Source: Ensifer sp. LCM 4579 (lineage in GTDB: Bacteria > Pseudomonadota > Alphaproteobacteria > Rhizobiales > Rhizobiaceae). Taken from it: a stretch of DNA of 64,000 nucleotides. The first letter of the stretch is position 1. Each line of letters begins with the position of its first letter. Shown here piece after piece: positions 1 through 9,089 of this stretch. Where the stretch lies: assembly GCF_001854885.1 (NCBI RefSeq), contig NZ_MDDV01000015.1, forward strand, positions 42,216 to 106,215, in the 5' to 3' direction. Below the pieces are notes generated by a model, which saw only the letters and a list, made by a program, of their open reading frames with translations, searched no databases and was not told the DNA's origin. Made by a program: the position numbers and the translations under genes.

Positions 1-791
1 ACGACGTCACGGCCGTGCTCAACGAGGCGCTTCGCCTTCTCGATGACCATTTCGGCGACCTGCACGTGGCGCGTCGCCGGCTCATCGAAGGTCGAGGACA
101 CCACTTCGCCCTTGACCGAGCGCTGCATGTCCGTGACTTCTTCCGGCCGCTCGTCGATCAGTAACACGATCAAGTAGCATTCCGGATGGTTGGCGGTGAT
201 CGAATGGGCGATGTTCTGCAAGAGCACCGTCTTGCCGGTGCGCGGCGGCGCCACAATCAGCCCGCGCTGTCCCTTGCCGAGCGGCGCCACCAGATCGATG
301 ACGCGGGCGGAAAGATCCTTCGAGGTCGGCACCTCGAGCTCCATCTTGAACCGCTCGTTCGGGTAAAGCGGCGTCAGGTTGTCGAAGTGAACCTTGTGGC
401 GGATCTTCTCCGGATCGTCGAAATTGATCGTGTTGACCTTGAGAAGCGCGAAGTAGCGCTCGCCTTCCTTCGGCCCGCGGATCGGCCCTTCCACCGTATC
501 GCCGGTCTTCAGCGAAAAACGGCGGATCTGCGAGGGCGATATGTAGATGTCGTCCGGACCCGGCAGGTAGTTTGCGTTCGCCGACCGCAGGAAGCCGAAT
601 CCGTCCTGAAGGACTTCCACGACGCCTTCGCCGATGATCTCGATGTCCTGCGTCGCCAGCATTTTGAGGATCGCAAACATCAGCTCCTGCTTGCGCATGG
701 TGCTGGCGTTTTCCACCTCGAGTTCTTCGGCAAAGGCAAGGAGATCGGTCGGCGTCTTGTTCTTGAGTTCTTGTAGCTTCATTTCAGCCAT
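1..791 (-). CDS. rho: Transcription termination factor Rho (N-terminal part, cut by window edge)
   Basis: Reading leftward from ATG at 791 the protein begins [20 protein letters not shown], the Rho N-terminal helical domain, followed by the cold-shock-like RNA-binding domain ([20 protein letters not shown]) and the start of the ATPase domain with a P-loop APPRTGKT around residue 180 and the segment [12 protein letters not shown]. Rho is a hexameric RNA-dependent ATPase/helicase that ends untranslated transcripts. About 263 codons are visible; the family is normally about 420 residues, so the C-terminal third lies outside the window. A second in-frame ATG at 782 is possible. It sits downstream of hemJ in the same direction with a gap of about 190 bases. 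Identity is certain from motifs; only the exact start is open. Confidence 0.96.
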   Translation of the reverse strand, partial: MAEMKLQELKNKTPTDLLAFAEELEVENASTMRKQELMFAILKMLATQDIEIIGEGVVEVLQDGFGFLRSANANYLPGPDDIYISPSQIRRFSLKTGDTVEGPIRGPKEGERYFALLKVNTINFDDPEKIRHKVHFDNLTPLYPNERFKMELEVPTSKDLSARVIDLVAPLGKGQRGLIVAPPRTGKTVLLQNIAHSITANHPECYLIVLLIDERPEEVTDMQRSVKGEVVSSTFDEPATRHVQVAEMVIEKAKRLVEHGRDV

Positions 792-912
792 GAAGAGTCC
801 ATGTGTGATAAGGGAATGGAAGGTCGGCGTGATTTTCGTAAGGGAGCTGCGAGGGGGGAGAGGCAGGCTCTAAACTTCGTCACGGGCCATGCAGGAAGAT
901 GCACGAAAATAG

Positions 913-928
913 CGATTCACGTGAAACG
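913..928. other. Degenerate parS-like site
   Basis: The 16-mer CGATTCACGTGAAACG has the CACGTG core of the ParB site and matches 13 of 16 positions of the general bacterial parS consensus TGTTTCACGTGAAACA (consensus from memory). It lies in the rho-hemJ gap, about 1.7 kb from the proposed origin. It is the weakest of the three copies in the window and may not bind ParB. Confidence 0.4.
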
Positions 929-984
929 CCGCAAGGGGTCCTCGCAAATTAGCGACAACTATGGCAACTGCGAATCGATTGAAT

Positions 985-1527
985 TCAAAACGGTTTCACG
1001 ACGACGAGGATGACGATGAGGATCATCAGCAGCGTCGGGACCTCGTTCATCAGCCTCCAATAGCGTGCGTTCCGGCGATTCTCGTCTCGCCCGAAGGCCG
1101 CAACCGCCCGGCTGAAATGCACGTGTACGAGGGTCAAGAGCAGCACGAACAGCAGTTTGGCGTGCAGCCATCCTCCATGAAACCCGTATATGTCCCAGGC
1201 AAGATAAAGACCGAGCCCCCAGGAAATCATCATCGCCGGGTTCATGATGACCTTCAAAAGCCGCTGTTCCATGATCTTGAAGGTCTCGGACTGCGGCGAT
1301 CCGCGTGGCGCGTCCGTGTGATAGATGAAGAGCCGCGGCATGTAGAGAAGGGCCGCCATCCAGGAAATCACCGCGATGATATGGAGCGCCTTGACCCACA
1401 GGTAGAGATCGTCGGGTCTTGTGGCGAAGAGCACGACCAACAGAGCCGCAAAGGCGGCAAGGGCGATCATTGCCCGAAGCCGCGCCCGCTTCCCTGGAGC
1501 GCTGTCGCTCTGCCTTTCGCCCATCAT
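985..1527 (-). CDS. hemJ: Protoporphyrinogen IX oxidase HemJ
   Basis: A 180-residue integral membrane protein of the HemJ (UPF0093) family, which oxidises protoporphyrinogen IX to protoporphyrin IX in heme synthesis in bacteria lacking HemG and HemY. About four to five hydrophobic segments are visible, starting near residue 18. The family-typical histidine in [18 protein letters not shown] and lysine in [19 protein letters not shown] are present, as is the C-terminal [21 protein letters not shown] helix. Its start overlaps the hemE stop by 4 bases (ATGA), so the two are almost certainly co-transcribed and translationally coupled; both act in tetrapyrrole synthesis. A few extra polar residues precede the first helix, so a slightly later start cannot be excluded. 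Confidence 0.93.
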   Translation of the reverse strand: MMGERQSDSAPGKRARLRAMIALAAFAALLVVLFATRPDDLYLWVKALHIIAVISWMAALLYMPRLFIYHTDAPRGSPQSETFKIMEQRLLKVIMNPAMMISWGLGLYLAWDIYGFHGGWLHAKLLFVLLLTLVHVHFSRAVAAFGRDENRRNARYWRLMNEVPTLLMILIVILVVVKPF

Positions 1528-2555
1528 CGCTCCCCGCGGACGCGTGCCACGAGCGCAGCGACATGGTCCGGCCTGGCGTCAGGGGTGATGCCGTGGCCGA
1601 GATTGAAGATCAGCGGGCCGTTGCCGAGCACGTCGAGTATCCGGTCGATACCGCCCTCCATAGCCGCTCCGCCGGCGACCACGCGCATCGGATCGAGATT
1701 CCCCTGGACCGGCCCCTCCTTCTGCAACTCCGCCGCAAAGGAAACGGGCAACGTCCAGTCGAGGCCGATGGCGTCCGCCCCGGTCGCTTGCCGATAGTTC
1801 CTGAGCTGCAGCCCAGCGCCCTTGGCAAAGGCGATCACCTTGGCAGACGGTCTGCGAGCGCGAACGGATGCAATCATCCGCCGGACGGGCTCGACGGCAA
1901 AGCGCGCAAATTCCTCCTCACCGAGCACGCCGGCCCAGGAGTCGAAGATCTGCACCGCATCCGCACCGGCATCGATCTGCGCCACGAGATAGTCGGCCGA
2001 AACGTCGGCCAGAAATGCCAGCAGCCGTTCGAAAGCCTCACGATAGCGATAGGCAAAGAGCCGGGCGGGCGCCTGGTCGGGTGTCCCATGCCCGGCGATC
2101 ATATAGGTCGCGACCGTCCACGGGGCGCCGCAGAAGCCGAGGAGCGTCGTTTCCACCGGCAATTCTCGCCGCAACCGCGACACCGTTTCGATGACCGGCG
2201 CCAGATGACCGGAGACGCCGTCGGCCTTGAGGAGGGCAATGCCGTCGGCGTCAATCGGATCCATGCGTGGCCCATGCCCCTCCTCGAAACGGACATTGCG
2301 ATGAAGTGCGTCGGGAATGACGAGGATGTCGGAAAAGAGGATCGCCGCATCAAAGCCGTAGCGACGGATCGGCTGCAGCGTCACCTCCACGGCGAGATCG
2401 GGCGTATAACAGAGATCGAGAAAACTCCCGGCCTTCGCACGCGTCTGGCGATATTCGGGAAGATATCGGCCCGCCTGGCGCATCAGCCAGACCGGGGGCG
2501 GGGTGACGCGTTTACCGTTCAACACCTCCATCACCTTTCGATGTTCCTCGGCCAC
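1524..2555 (-). CDS. hemE: Uroporphyrinogen decarboxylase
   Basis: Cytosolic enzyme that removes four carboxyls from uroporphyrinogen III to give coproporphyrinogen III. The signature [13 protein letters not shown], the catalytic-aspartate segment [15 protein letters not shown], the [19 protein letters not shown] loop and the C-terminal [13 protein letters not shown] are all present, and the length of about 343 residues is normal. The reading frame is open to a TTG at 2570, but GTG at 2555 (giving [14 protein letters not shown]) has the purine-rich GGGGAACGAGG just upstream and fits the usual family N-terminus better. hemJ follows with a 4-base overlap. The gene points away from the proposed replication origin immediately upstream, the arrangement described for Caulobacter and Sinorhizobium. 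Confidence 0.95.
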   Translation of the reverse strand: MAEEHRKVMEVLNGKRVTPPPVWLMRQAGRYLPEYRQTRAKAGSFLDLCYTPDLAVEVTLQPIRRYGFDAAILFSDILVIPDALHRNVRFEEGHGPRMDPIDADGIALLKADGVSGHLAPVIETVSRLRRELPVETTLLGFCGAPWTVATYMIAGHGTPDQAPARLFAYRYREAFERLLAFLADVSADYLVAQIDAGADAVQIFDSWAGVLGEEEFARFAVEPVRRMIASVRARRPSAKVIAFAKGAGLQLRNYRQATGADAIGLDWTLPVSFAAELQKEGPVQGNLDPMRVVAGGAAMEGGIDRILDVLGNGPLIFNLGHGITPDARPDHVAALVARVRGER

Positions 2556-2776
2556 GCCCTCGTTCCCCAATCTAAAAACAAATCTATTTGAAATGGTTTC
2601 TATTTCTTAGAGTCGGTGACTATCAAGGATTAAAATCAATCCTCACTTCGTCCAGATGGCCGGCAAAGCTCCGCGTCGCACGGGAGGGAAATCGCCTGAC
2701 GGAGTCCTGAAGTGGGGAAAGATCAAAAAACCGTGCTTCATCAAATCCTTGGATGAGCTTGAGGAATGGCGCTACC

Positions 2777-2785
2777 TGTGGACAA
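2777..2785 (-). promoter_or_regulatory. DnaA box (minus orientation)
   Basis: TGTGGACAA on the plus strand reads TTGTCCACA on the minus strand, one mismatch from the DnaA box TTATCCACA. It forms an inverted pair with the copy 40 bases downstream in the proposed origin. Confidence 0.65.
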
Positions 2786-2824
2786 GAAGTGGATCCGCGT
2801 GACAATTTGTCTTCCGCATGAGTC

Positions 2825-2833
2825 TTGTCCACA
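2825..2833 (+). promoter_or_regulatory. DnaA box (plus orientation)
   Basis: TTGTCCACA, identical to the inverted copy at 2777-2785. A GAGTC (CcrM) site directly abuts it at 2820-2824, so adenine methylation could influence DnaA binding (inference). Confidence 0.65.
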
Positions 2834-2961
2834 ACGGTGCGTCGGGGTTTTCCGCCCGGGTCTTCGATGTGAATAACCGGGCGCTTTTCCACTTGCCTGA
2901 TCGCTGCCCGCGATTTTAGCTGTCCTTCGTCCCGACCTATCAACAGCCCCCGGAGAATTGC

Positions 2962-3783
2962 GTGGAGAATCCAAAAAACTATTTCCACCTCCACCTCGTC
3001 TCCGATTCGACCGGCGAGACGCTGATCGCCGCCGGCCGTGCGGCGGCGGCGCAGTTTCAGACGTCCCACGCGCTGGAACATGTCTACCCGCTGATCCGCA
3101 ACAAGAAGCAGCTGATGCAGGTTCTGGACGCGATCGACGGCGCACCGGGGATCGTGCTCTATACCATCGTCGACCGTGAACTCGCCGGCATCATCGACCA
3201 GCGCTGCCGCGAAATGGGCGTCCCCAGCGTCTCCGTACTCGATCCGATCATCGAATTGTTTCAGTCCTATCTCGGTTCTCCGTCGCGCCGCCGCTCGGGC
3301 GCGCAACACGTAATGGACGCTGATTATTTCGCCCGCATCGAAGCGCTGAATTTCACGATGGACCATGATGACGGGCAGATGCCGGCCGATTTCAATGCGG
3401 CCGATGTCGTGCTGGTCGGCGTCAGCCGTACGTCGAAAACCCCGACGAGCATCTATCTCGCCAATCGCGGCATCAAGACGGCCAATATTCCGATCGTCCC
3501 GGGTGTGTCCTTGCCTGATTCACTGCTACAGGCGACGAATCCACTGATCGTCGGTCTCATTGCCAGTGCCGATCGGCTGTCGCAGGTCCGCCAGCACCGC
3601 CTGCTCGGCACGACGCACGGCTTTCATGGCGAGGAATATACGGACAGGGCGGCGATCGCCGAAGAGCTGAAATATGCGCGCATGCTTTGCGCCCGCAACA
3701 ATTGGCCGGTGATCGACGTCACCCGCCGCTCGATCGAAGAAACCGCCGCCGCGATCGTTGCCCTTCGTCCGCGGCTCAGATAA
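2962..3783 (+). CDS. Pyruvate, phosphate dikinase regulatory protein (bifunctional kinase/pyrophosphorylase, DUF299)
   Basis: A 273-residue protein of the PpsR/PDRP family, which uses ADP to phosphorylate, and phosphate to dephosphorylate, a threonine in pyruvate phosphate dikinase or PEP synthase, switching it off and on. The N-terminal [14 protein letters not shown], the P-loop GVSRTSKT (residues 153-160), and [15 protein letters not shown] are diagnostic. The start is GTG at 2962 with GGAG 7 bases upstream. It is the first gene on the right side of the proposed origin, reading away from it; maf follows after 117 bases. The likely target, pyruvate phosphate dikinase, is not in this window. 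Whether the substrate is PpdK or PpsA cannot be told from sequence here; rhizobia generally have PpdK. Confidence 0.92.
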   Translation: MENPKNYFHLHLVSDSTGETLIAAGRAAAAQFQTSHALEHVYPLIRNKKQLMQVLDAIDGAPGIVLYTIVDRELAGIIDQRCREMGVPSVSVLDPIIELFQSYLGSPSRRRSGAQHVMDADYFARIEALNFTMDHDDGQMPADFNAADVVLVGVSRTSKTPTSIYLANRGIKTANIPIVPGVSLPDSLLQATNPLIVGLIASADRLSQVRQHRLLGTTHGFHGEEYTDRAAIAEELKYARMLCARNNWPVIDVTRRSIEETAAAIVALRPRLR

Positions 3784-3900
3784 GCGAAACGGAAGGCTGG
3801 GCGGCAGCATGCAGGCGAGCCGCCAGCCAAAACCTCGGCGCAAGCCGCCGCGATCGTCGGATCCGCTCGATCGCCGCGAAACCCATGCGGGATTGGAAGA

Positions 3901-4500
3901 ATGTCATCCTCGCTCGTGCTGGCCTCGGCTAGTCCATTTCGTCGGGCCCTTCTCGAAAATGCAGGGCTGACATTCGATGCTCGTGCCGCCGAGATCGACG
4001 AGCGGGCGCTGGAGCGGCCGCTCGAACGCTCGGGTGCTTCGCCGGTCGATGTGGCACAGGCGCTGGCGGAGGCGAAGGCGCGGGACGTGGCCCGCCATTT
4101 CCCTGGCGCAATCGTGATCGGCAGCGACCAGACGATGTCGCTCGGGCCGCGGGTCTATCACAAACCCAGGGACATGGCCGAAGCAGCCGACCATCTCCTG
4201 TCCCTGTCCGGCAAGACGCACAGCCTGAACAGCGCGATCGTCCTCGTCCGGGCTGGCGACGTGCTCTGGCGCCACGTGTCTACCGCCCATTTGACGGTCC
4301 GTCCCTTGAGCGGGGACTTTGTCGAGCGGCACCTGAAACGCGTCGGCGCGAAGGCGCTGGCGAGCGTCGGTGCCTATCAGCTCGAGGGCGAGGGCATCCA
4401 GCTCTTCGACAAGATCGAGGGCGATTATTTCACGATTCTCGGCCTGCCGATGCTGCCGCTTCTTTCCAAGCTTCGCGAACTGGGTTCGATCGATGGATGA
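3901..4500 (+). CDS. maf: Maf-like nucleotide pyrophosphatase (YceF type)
   Basis: A 199-residue Maf/HAM1-fold protein that hydrolyses non-canonical nucleoside triphosphates. The N-terminal [17 protein letters not shown] loop and IVIGSDQTM place it in the YceF branch (SDQ motif, m7GTP preference in E. coli) rather than the Maf/YhdE branch. The HKPRD and [23 protein letters not shown] segments, typical of the family, are present. ATG at 3901 is preceded by GGAAGA at a suitable distance. The 3' end overlaps the aroE start by 8 bases, and aroE overlaps coaE by 4, so maf-aroE-coaE form a tight operon. The aroE-maf-coaE-dnaQ order is common in alphaproteobacteria. Confidence 0.93.
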   Translation: MSSSLVLASASPFRRALLENAGLTFDARAAEIDERALERPLERSGASPVDVAQALAEAKARDVARHFPGAIVIGSDQTMSLGPRVYHKPRDMAEAADHLLSLSGKTHSLNSAIVLVRAGDVLWRHVSTAHLTVRPLSGDFVERHLKRVGAKALASVGAYQLEGEGIQLFDKIEGDYFTILGLPMLPLLSKLRELGSIDG

Positions 4501-5353
4501 TTCACGTGAAACATTTGTTAACCATGCCTTCGTCACCGGCTGTCCGGTCAGGCATTCGCGCTCGCCGCTGATCCACGGCTATTGGCTGAAGACCTTCGGC
4601 ATTCCCGGCAGCTACGTGGCGCATGAGGTCACGCCGGAAGAGTTCCCCGGCTTCATGACGGCGCTGAAGGAGGGAACCGCGCGCTTCTGCGGCGGCAATG
4701 TCACCATCCCGCACAAGGAGGCGGCGTTTCGGCTTGCCGACAGGCCCGACGAACGCGCCGCCGAGCTCGGCGCCGCCAATACGCTCTGGCTGCAGGAGGG
4801 GTCGATCTGCGCTACCAATACCGACGGCCTCGGTTTCGTTGCCAATCTCGACGAGCGCGCCGGCGGCTGGGACCGGACGGCCAGCGCTGTCATTCTCGGT
4901 GCCGGCGGCGCCAGCCGAGCGGTCATCCAGGCGGTGCGCGACCGCGGCGTCAAAACGATCCACGTCGTGAACCGCACCGAGACCCGGGCGCGAGAGCTCG
5001 CCGACCGCTTCGGCGCCGCCGTTCACGCGCAGCCGATGGTGGCGCTGTCGGAGGTCATGGCTGGTGCCGGACTGTTCGTGAATACGACTTCCCTCGGCAT
5101 GGATGGCGAACCGGCGCCGGAGATCGACTTCTCGCCGATGGCCGCCGATGCCGTCGTCACCGACATTGTCTATGTACCGCTGAAGACGCCGCTCCTGAGG
5201 CAGGCGGAAGCGCAGGGCTTCCGTATCGTCGATGGACTTGGCATGCTATTGCACCAGGCGGTGCCCGGATTCGAAAAATGGTTCGGCCGGCGGCCTGCCG
5301 TGGATGAGAAGCTCCGGCAGATTATCATCGACGATATGGACGCGCACGCATGA
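4493..5353 (+). CDS. aroE: Shikimate 5-dehydrogenase
   Basis: NADP-dependent reduction of 3-dehydroshikimate to shikimate in the common aromatic pathway. The 286-residue protein shows the shikimate-binding [10 protein letters not shown] (residues 22-31), the catalytic lysine in GNVTIPHKE (K75), NTDGLGF with D111, the dinucleotide loop [11 protein letters not shown] and the NADP-selective [16 protein letters not shown] at 4493 sits inside the last codons of maf (8-base overlap) and gives [13 protein letters not shown], a family-like N-terminus; the frame is open further upstream but only through maf. A near-perfect parS lies over codons 2-7. coaE follows with an ATGA overlap. Confidence 0.95.
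   Translation: MDDSRETFVNHAFVTGCPVRHSRSPLIHGYWLKTFGIPGSYVAHEVTPEEFPGFMTALKEGTARFCGGNVTIPHKEAAFRLADRPDERAAELGAANTLWLQEGSICATNTDGLGFVANLDERAGGWDRTASAVILGAGGASRAVIQAVRDRGVKTIHVVNRTETRARELADRFGAAVHAQPMVALSEVMAGAGLFVNTTSLGMDGEPAPEIDFSPMAADAVVTDIVYVPLKTPLLRQAEAQGFRIVDGLGMLLHQAVPGFEKWFGRRPAVDEKLRQIIIDDMDAHA
4498..4513. other. parS: parS site (ParB-binding centromere site) at the maf-aroE junction
   Basis: TGATTCACGTGAAACA matches 15 of 16 positions of the general parS consensus TGTTTCACGTGAAACA (from memory). It lies in the first codons of aroE, about 1.7 kb from the proposed origin; origin-proximal placement, often inside coding sequence, is usual for parS. It is the best of three related sites in the window (others 913-928 and 55141-55156). 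Confidence 0.8.
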
Positions 5354-5934
5354 TCATTGTCGGCCTCACGGGCTCTATTGGCATGGGAAAATCGACCACG
5401 GCCCAGATGTTTCGCGAGCTCGGCGTGCTGGTAAACGATGCGGACGAGGTCGTGCACGACCTCTATCGCGGAGAAGCGGTGGCGCCGGTCGAAGCGGCCT
5501 TCCCGGGCGTGGTCCGGGACGGCGTCATCGATCGGGCCGAGCTCTCGAGACAACTTCTCGCCCGGCCCGACCGGCTAGGCGAATTGGAGGGGATCGTGCA
5601 TCCGCTCGTGCGCGCGCGCGAACAGGAGTTCATCGCGCAACATCGGGCGGCCGGTGCGCCTTTCGTGCTTCTCGACATTCCCCTGCTTTACGAGACCCAG
5701 GCGGAAACGCGCGTCGATCGCGTCGTCGTCGTCACCTGCGATCCCGAGACCCAGCGCCAGCGCGTCCTGAAACGGCCGGGGATGACGGCGGAAAAATTTG
5801 CGATGATCCTCGCCCGCCAGGTACCCGACAGCGAAAAGCGCGCTCGCGCGGACTACATCATCGATACGAGCCACAGCTTCGACGTGACCCGGAAGCAGGT
5901 CCGCGCCGTCGTCGACCGGTTGCGGGTGGGCTAG
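5350..5934 (+). CDS. coaE: Dephospho-CoA kinase
   Basis: Last step of coenzyme A synthesis, phosphorylating the 3'-hydroxyl of dephospho-CoA. The 194-residue P-loop kinase begins [18 protein letters not shown] (Walker A about residues 8-15), followed by [12 protein letters not shown], the substrate segment [11 protein letters not shown] and the lid segment [17 protein letters not shown]. The start overlaps the aroE stop by 4 bases (ATGA). Coenzyme A appears a second time in the window as coaA (pantothenate kinase) at the end of the his run, but the two genes are not linked. Confidence 0.95.
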   Translation: MIIVGLTGSIGMGKSTTAQMFRELGVLVNDADEVVHDLYRGEAVAPVEAAFPGVVRDGVIDRAELSRQLLARPDRLGELEGIVHPLVRAREQEFIAQHRAAGAPFVLLDIPLLYETQAETRVDRVVVVTCDPETQRQRVLKRPGMTAEKFAMILARQVPDSEKRARADYIIDTSHSFDVTRKQVRAVVDRLRVG

Positions 5935-6113
5935 GCGCATCGCGCCTTCCGAAAATCGGTTCTGATTTCCCGGCCGAGGCGCCAAGCAGCCATTCATGAG
6001 GTTTGCCGCAGGTGCTGATCGCTAAACCGTAGAACACTCTTGCGGAACCTGCTTAAAAGCGAAGACCGGTTCGCGACTGATTCGCGTCGAACCATTGCTT
6101 CGGGGAAGTCCGC

Positions 6114-6812
6114 ATGCGTGAAATCATCTTCGATACGGAAACGACCGGTCTCGACAATCGCGAGGACCGGGTGATCGAGATCGGCGGCGTCGAGCTCGAG
6201 AATCATTTCCCGACCGGGCGGAGCATCCACATCTACATCAATCCCGGGGACCGCAAGGTCCATCCCGACGCGCTGGCGGTGCATGGCATCACCGACGAGT
6301 TCCTGAAGGACAAGCCGTCCTTTGCCGATGTCGTCGAGGAGATCCTCGACTTTTTCGGCGACGCCCGCTGGGTCGCGCACAATGCCGCCTTCGATATGGG
6401 CTTCGTCAATGCCGAGCTCGAACGGCTCGGACTACCCCTGGTCGCCGGTGACCGGGTGACCGACACGCTGGCGCTCGCCCGGCGCAAACACCCGATGGGC
6501 CCCAATTCGCTCGATGCGCTTTGCCGGCGGTACGGCATCGACAATTCCCACCGCACGAAGCACGGCGCGCTTCTCGATTCCGAGCTGCTTGCCGAGGTCT
6601 ATATCGAGATGATCGGCGGCAGGCAGGCGGCGCTCGGCCTCGTGACGACCGAGCTCGGCGGCGTCGCGGCCGATGCCGATGACGCACCGATCCTGGTGAT
6701 CCAGCGGGAGCGGCGCCTGCAGACCCGCTTGACCGAGGCCGATCTCGCCGCCCATGCCGCCCTCATTTCCAAGATCGGCGCCAAGGCCATCTGGGCAAAG
6801 TATGGCGGCTGA
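6114..6812 (+). CDS. dnaQ: DNA polymerase III epsilon subunit (3'-5' proofreading exonuclease)
   Basis: The three exonuclease motifs of the DEDDh family are intact: Exo I FDTETTGLD (D7, E9), Exo II VAHNAAFDMGFVN, and Exo III with the catalytic histidine in HGALLDSELLAEVY. At 232 residues it has the normal length, with a C-terminal tail (IGAKAIWAKYGG) that in the family contacts the polymerase alpha subunit. It proofreads replication errors. It follows coaE by 179 bases, so it probably has its own promoter. Its 3' end converges on secB across a hairpin at about 6860-6882. Confidence 0.95.
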   Translation: MREIIFDTETTGLDNREDRVIEIGGVELENHFPTGRSIHIYINPGDRKVHPDALAVHGITDEFLKDKPSFADVVEEILDFFGDARWVAHNAAFDMGFVNAELERLGLPLVAGDRVTDTLALARRKHPMGPNSLDALCRRYGIDNSHRTKHGALLDSELLAEVYIEMIGGRQAALGLVTTELGGVAADADDAPILVIQRERRLQTRLTEADLAAHAALISKIGAKAIWAKYGG

Positions 6813-6853
6813 AGGCGCCTGCAGCGCCGCGCGTCACGCATACAGGCGGCCAA

Positions 6854-6882
6854 ACAAAAAACCCGGCTGTGCGAGCCGGGTT
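6854..6882 (-). terminator. Rho-independent terminator of secB (possibly bidirectional)
   Basis: Inverted repeat AACCCGGCT (6860-6868) and AGCCGGGTT (6874-6882) with a 5-base loop. The A-tract at 6854-6861 gives a U-run after the hairpin on the minus strand, so it primarily serves secB; the convergent dnaQ transcript meets the same hairpin without a good U-run. Confidence 0.8.
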
Positions 6883-6908
6883 CGGGATCAGGCTGAAAAA
6901 ACTCTAAT

Positions 6909-7412
6909 CTAATTGGCCGTGCTGTTCGTATTCGCGACCTGCGAGCGGACCTTTTCCTCTGCCATGCGCTGCGCGAACATCTGCGCGAAATCGATCGGGT
7001 CGATCATCAGCGGCGGGAAGCCGCCATTGCGGGTCGCGTCGGAGACGATCTGGCGGGCGAACGGGAAGAGAAGGCGCGGGCACTCGATGAAGAGCAGCGG
7101 CAGCATGTGCTCCTGAGGGAAGCCGCTGACACGGAAAACGCCGCCATAGGCCAGTTCGACGTTGAAGAGGACCTTGTCGCCGTCCTTTGCCTCGGCATTC
7201 AGCGACAGAACGACATCGAAATCGTTCTCCGCGAGCGGATTGGCGTTGACGTTGACATTGATGTTGATCGACGGAGCCCGTTCGCGCGCCTGCAAGGAAC
7301 GCGGTGCGCCGGGGTTCTCGAAGGAGAGGTCCTTGACGTACTGGGCCAGGATGTTGAGCGACGGGGCTTGCTGGGCGCCGCCATTGCCGGTGGATGCGGT
7401 ATCAGTCGTCAT
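6909..7412 (-). CDS. secB: Protein-export chaperone SecB
   Basis: Tetrameric cytosolic chaperone that keeps secretory precursors unfolded and delivers them to SecA. ATG at 7412 ([20 protein letters not shown]) is preceded by AGGAAA; the frame is open further upstream but without similarity. The 167-residue product shows [40 protein letters not shown], and [38 protein letters not shown], the conserved SecB core. It ends in a Rho-independent terminator. A 322-base gap separates it from fxsA, so it has its own promoter. Confidence 0.95.
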   Translation of the reverse strand: MTTDTASTGNGGAQQAPSLNILAQYVKDLSFENPGAPRSLQARERAPSININVNVNANPLAENDFDVVLSLNAEAKDGDKVLFNVELAYGGVFRVSGFPQEHMLPLLFIECPRLLFPFARQIVSDATRNGGFPPLMIDPIDFAQMFAQRMAEEKVRSQVANTNSTAN

Positions 7413-7734
7413 GAGAGTTTCCTCGGACTTCGAATTGCTGAGGCCATCTAGCATTTCGGACCTGGGCTTACAACCCTCGGCACCGGCACTGGTTCGCTGG
7501 TGATTTCGGGCATGCTCATGGATCGTCATCGGCATCAATTCGGGGGCAGCCGGTACTGGGCTATTGATGTGTTTCGGCCGAGCCTGTGCAGCGCTTCCGG
7601 GGCAACGAGATCCATTAATGCAAGGACCGAATGGCGGGTCGCACGAACGGGTTTGATCGCGACGCGCCGATGGGAAGGCGTTGCAGCGATCTCTGCGCGT
7701 CCGAGAAGACGCGCGGCGCCGCTGTCGACACGCA
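7413..7734. other. secB-fxsA intergenic region
   Basis: About 320 bases lie between the secB start and the fxsA stop, both on the minus strand. It must contain the secB promoter, but no convincing sigma-70 pair could be picked. A RIME-like palindrome (7683-7725) occupies the end nearest fxsA. Short open frames across it have no recognisable similarity. Confidence 0.6.
7683..7725. repeat. RIME-like intergenic palindrome, copy 1
   Basis: Nested inverted repeat: CAGCG (7684-7688) with CGCTG (7720-7724) outside, and GCGCGTC (7695-7701) with GACGCGC (7708-7714) inside. It belongs to the same family as the copies at 55161, 55959 and 61570. It lies 10 bases past the fxsA stop and could act as that gene's 3' hairpin. 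Confidence 0.7.
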
Positions 7735-8241
7735 TTATCCGGGAAGGCGGCCGGAGGGCGGCGCGGACCCGTTTTCGTCGTCATCGTCCCTCGAGAATTC
7801 GTCCGCATCGAGATCGATGACCCGGCCCCGGGACTGATCGCTCCTTGCACCGCTCGTATAGAAAAATCCGGTTCCGGTGGTCAGGATCGTCATGCGCGAT
7901 TGGAGGAAACGGGCGAGACCGCGCCTTATCGGGGGCAGGAACAGGAGGATTCCCACCGCATCGCTGATGAAGCCGGGAATGATGAGCAGGATCGCGGCGA
8001 TGAAGACCAGCGCACCGCCGACGACGTCAAGCCCCGGGTCGATGCCCTTCCGTGCCGATTCCTGCACGCGGCGGAGCACGCCGAAGCCTTGAATGCGCAA
8101 GAGCGCGACGCCGGCGACGGCACTCAGCAGCACGAGCAGCAGCGTTGCCGCGACGCCGACGGCGCGCCCGACCATGACGAAGCCGGCGATTTCCGCAAGC
8201 GGAAGTCCGAGAATTGTGAGAGGGATGATCAGGGAACGCAT
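7735..8241 (-). CDS. fxsA: FxsA family membrane protein
   Basis: A 168-residue inner-membrane protein of the FxsA family (named after the E. coli gene whose overexpression relieves F-plasmid exclusion of phage T7); its cellular role is unknown. Two N-terminal hydrophobic helices ([22 protein letters not shown] and [21 protein letters not shown]) are followed by a third pair ([30 protein letters not shown]) with the family-typical PGFxSDxxGxLLxxPP stretch. The tail after residue 120 is acidic and low complexity ([16 protein letters not shown]). It is divergent from the timA-like gene, with 128 bases between them. Confidence 0.88.
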   Translation of the reverse strand: MRSLIIPLTILGLPLAEIAGFVMVGRAVGVAATLLLVLLSAVAGVALLRIQGFGVLRRVQESARKGIDPGLDVVGGALVFIAAILLIIPGFISDAVGILLFLPPIRRGLARFLQSRMTILTTGTGFFYTSGARSDQSRGRVIDLDADEFSRDDDDENGSAPPSGRLPG

Positions 8242-8369
8242 TAGGGGTGCTCACGAGAGTGGAATTGACCGAACGGCGGTTTATGGGTGCGACATCGCCA
8301 TTTGAATGGTTTATCCTTGCGGACTATATGGAACAGTAACGTAAATTCTAACAGCGGTTCCGGGTGGAA

Positions 8370-9074
8370 ATGGGCTCTTTCGACTTCATCACGTTTTTTT
8401 TCCTGATCGCGGCTGTGGTCATATTCCTTCAATTGCGAAGCGTGCTCGGCCGCCGGACAGGAAGCGAGCGCCCGCCGTTCGACCCCTATTCGCCGCGCGA
8501 TATCGCCCAGGGCCCCGAGGCAAAGGACGGCGGCAAGGTCGTTCAATTGCCTCGCCGTGACAGGAGCGAGGAAGACGAAAGCCGCTATGCGGCCATCGAT
8601 TCCTACGCCAAGCCCGGCACGCCTTTGAACGGCCAGCTGAGAGCGATGAACGAAGCCGACCCCGAATTCGAACCCGGCGAATTCCTCAACGGCGCAAAGA
8701 TGGCCTACGAGATGATCGTCATGGCTTTTGCCGATGGCGACCGTAAGACGCTGAAAGGACTTCTCTCTCGGGAGGTCTATGAGGGCTTCGAAGCCGCCAT
8801 TGCCGAGCGCGAGGCCAAGGGCGAAGTGGTCAAGTCGACCTTCGTCGGTATCGAGAAGGCCGATATCGTCCATGCGGAACAGAAAGGCAGTGAGGCCAAT
8901 GTCACGGTGCGGATCATCAGCCAGCTGATCTCCGCCACCTATGACAAGCAGGGAAAGCTCATCGACGGCGATGCCGACTCCGTGGCCGAGGTCAACGATC
9001 TTTGGACCTTCGCGCGCGACGTCCGCTCGCGTGATCCGAATTGGAAGCTGATCGCCACCGAGTCTGAAAACTGA
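8370..9074 (+). CDS. Tim44/TimA family inner-membrane-associated protein
   Basis: A 234-residue protein with one N-terminal membrane segment (FDFITFFFLIAAVVIFLQLRSVLG), a charged linker (about residues 30-75) and a C-terminal Tim44-like domain (from FLNGAKMAYEMIVMAFADGDRKTLKGLLSREVYEGFEAAI to the end). The domain is related to mitochondrial Tim44 and bacterial TimA; the bacterial role is uncertain. ATG at 8370 is preferred; GTG at 8364 is two codons upstream in the same frame. It is followed 15 bases later by the mltA-like gene, and the run timA-mltA-smr-xre is compact enough to be one transcript. Similarity to Tim44 is confident, function is not. Confidence 0.87.
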   Translation: MGSFDFITFFFLIAAVVIFLQLRSVLGRRTGSERPPFDPYSPRDIAQGPEAKDGGKVVQLPRRDRSEEDESRYAAIDSYAKPGTPLNGQLRAMNEADPEFEPGEFLNGAKMAYEMIVMAFADGDRKTLKGLLSREVYEGFEAAIAEREAKGEVVKSTFVGIEKADIVHAEQKGSEANVTVRIISQLISATYDKQGKLIDGDADSVAEVNDLWTFARDVRSRDPNWKLIATESEN

Positions 9075-9089
9075 TCGCACGGGGCGACG

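Larger units (their letters stand above)
2571..2961. other. oriC: Putative chromosomal replication origin (oriC), hemE-ppsR intergenic region
   Basis: This gap of about 390 bases has no gene. It holds an AT-rich block next to hemE (about 2571-2640), two DnaA-box-like 9-mers TTGTCCACA in inverted orientation (2777-2785 minus, 2825-2833 plus; each one mismatch from TTATCCACA), a weaker TTTTCCACT at 2885-2893, and three GANTC sites for the CcrM methylase (2610-2614, 2702-2706, 2820-2824). Known fact: the experimentally mapped origins of Caulobacter crescentus and Sinorhizobium meliloti lie beside hemE. The assignment is therefore made from position plus motifs; boundaries are approximate and the ppsR promoter must share the region. 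Confidence 0.82.
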
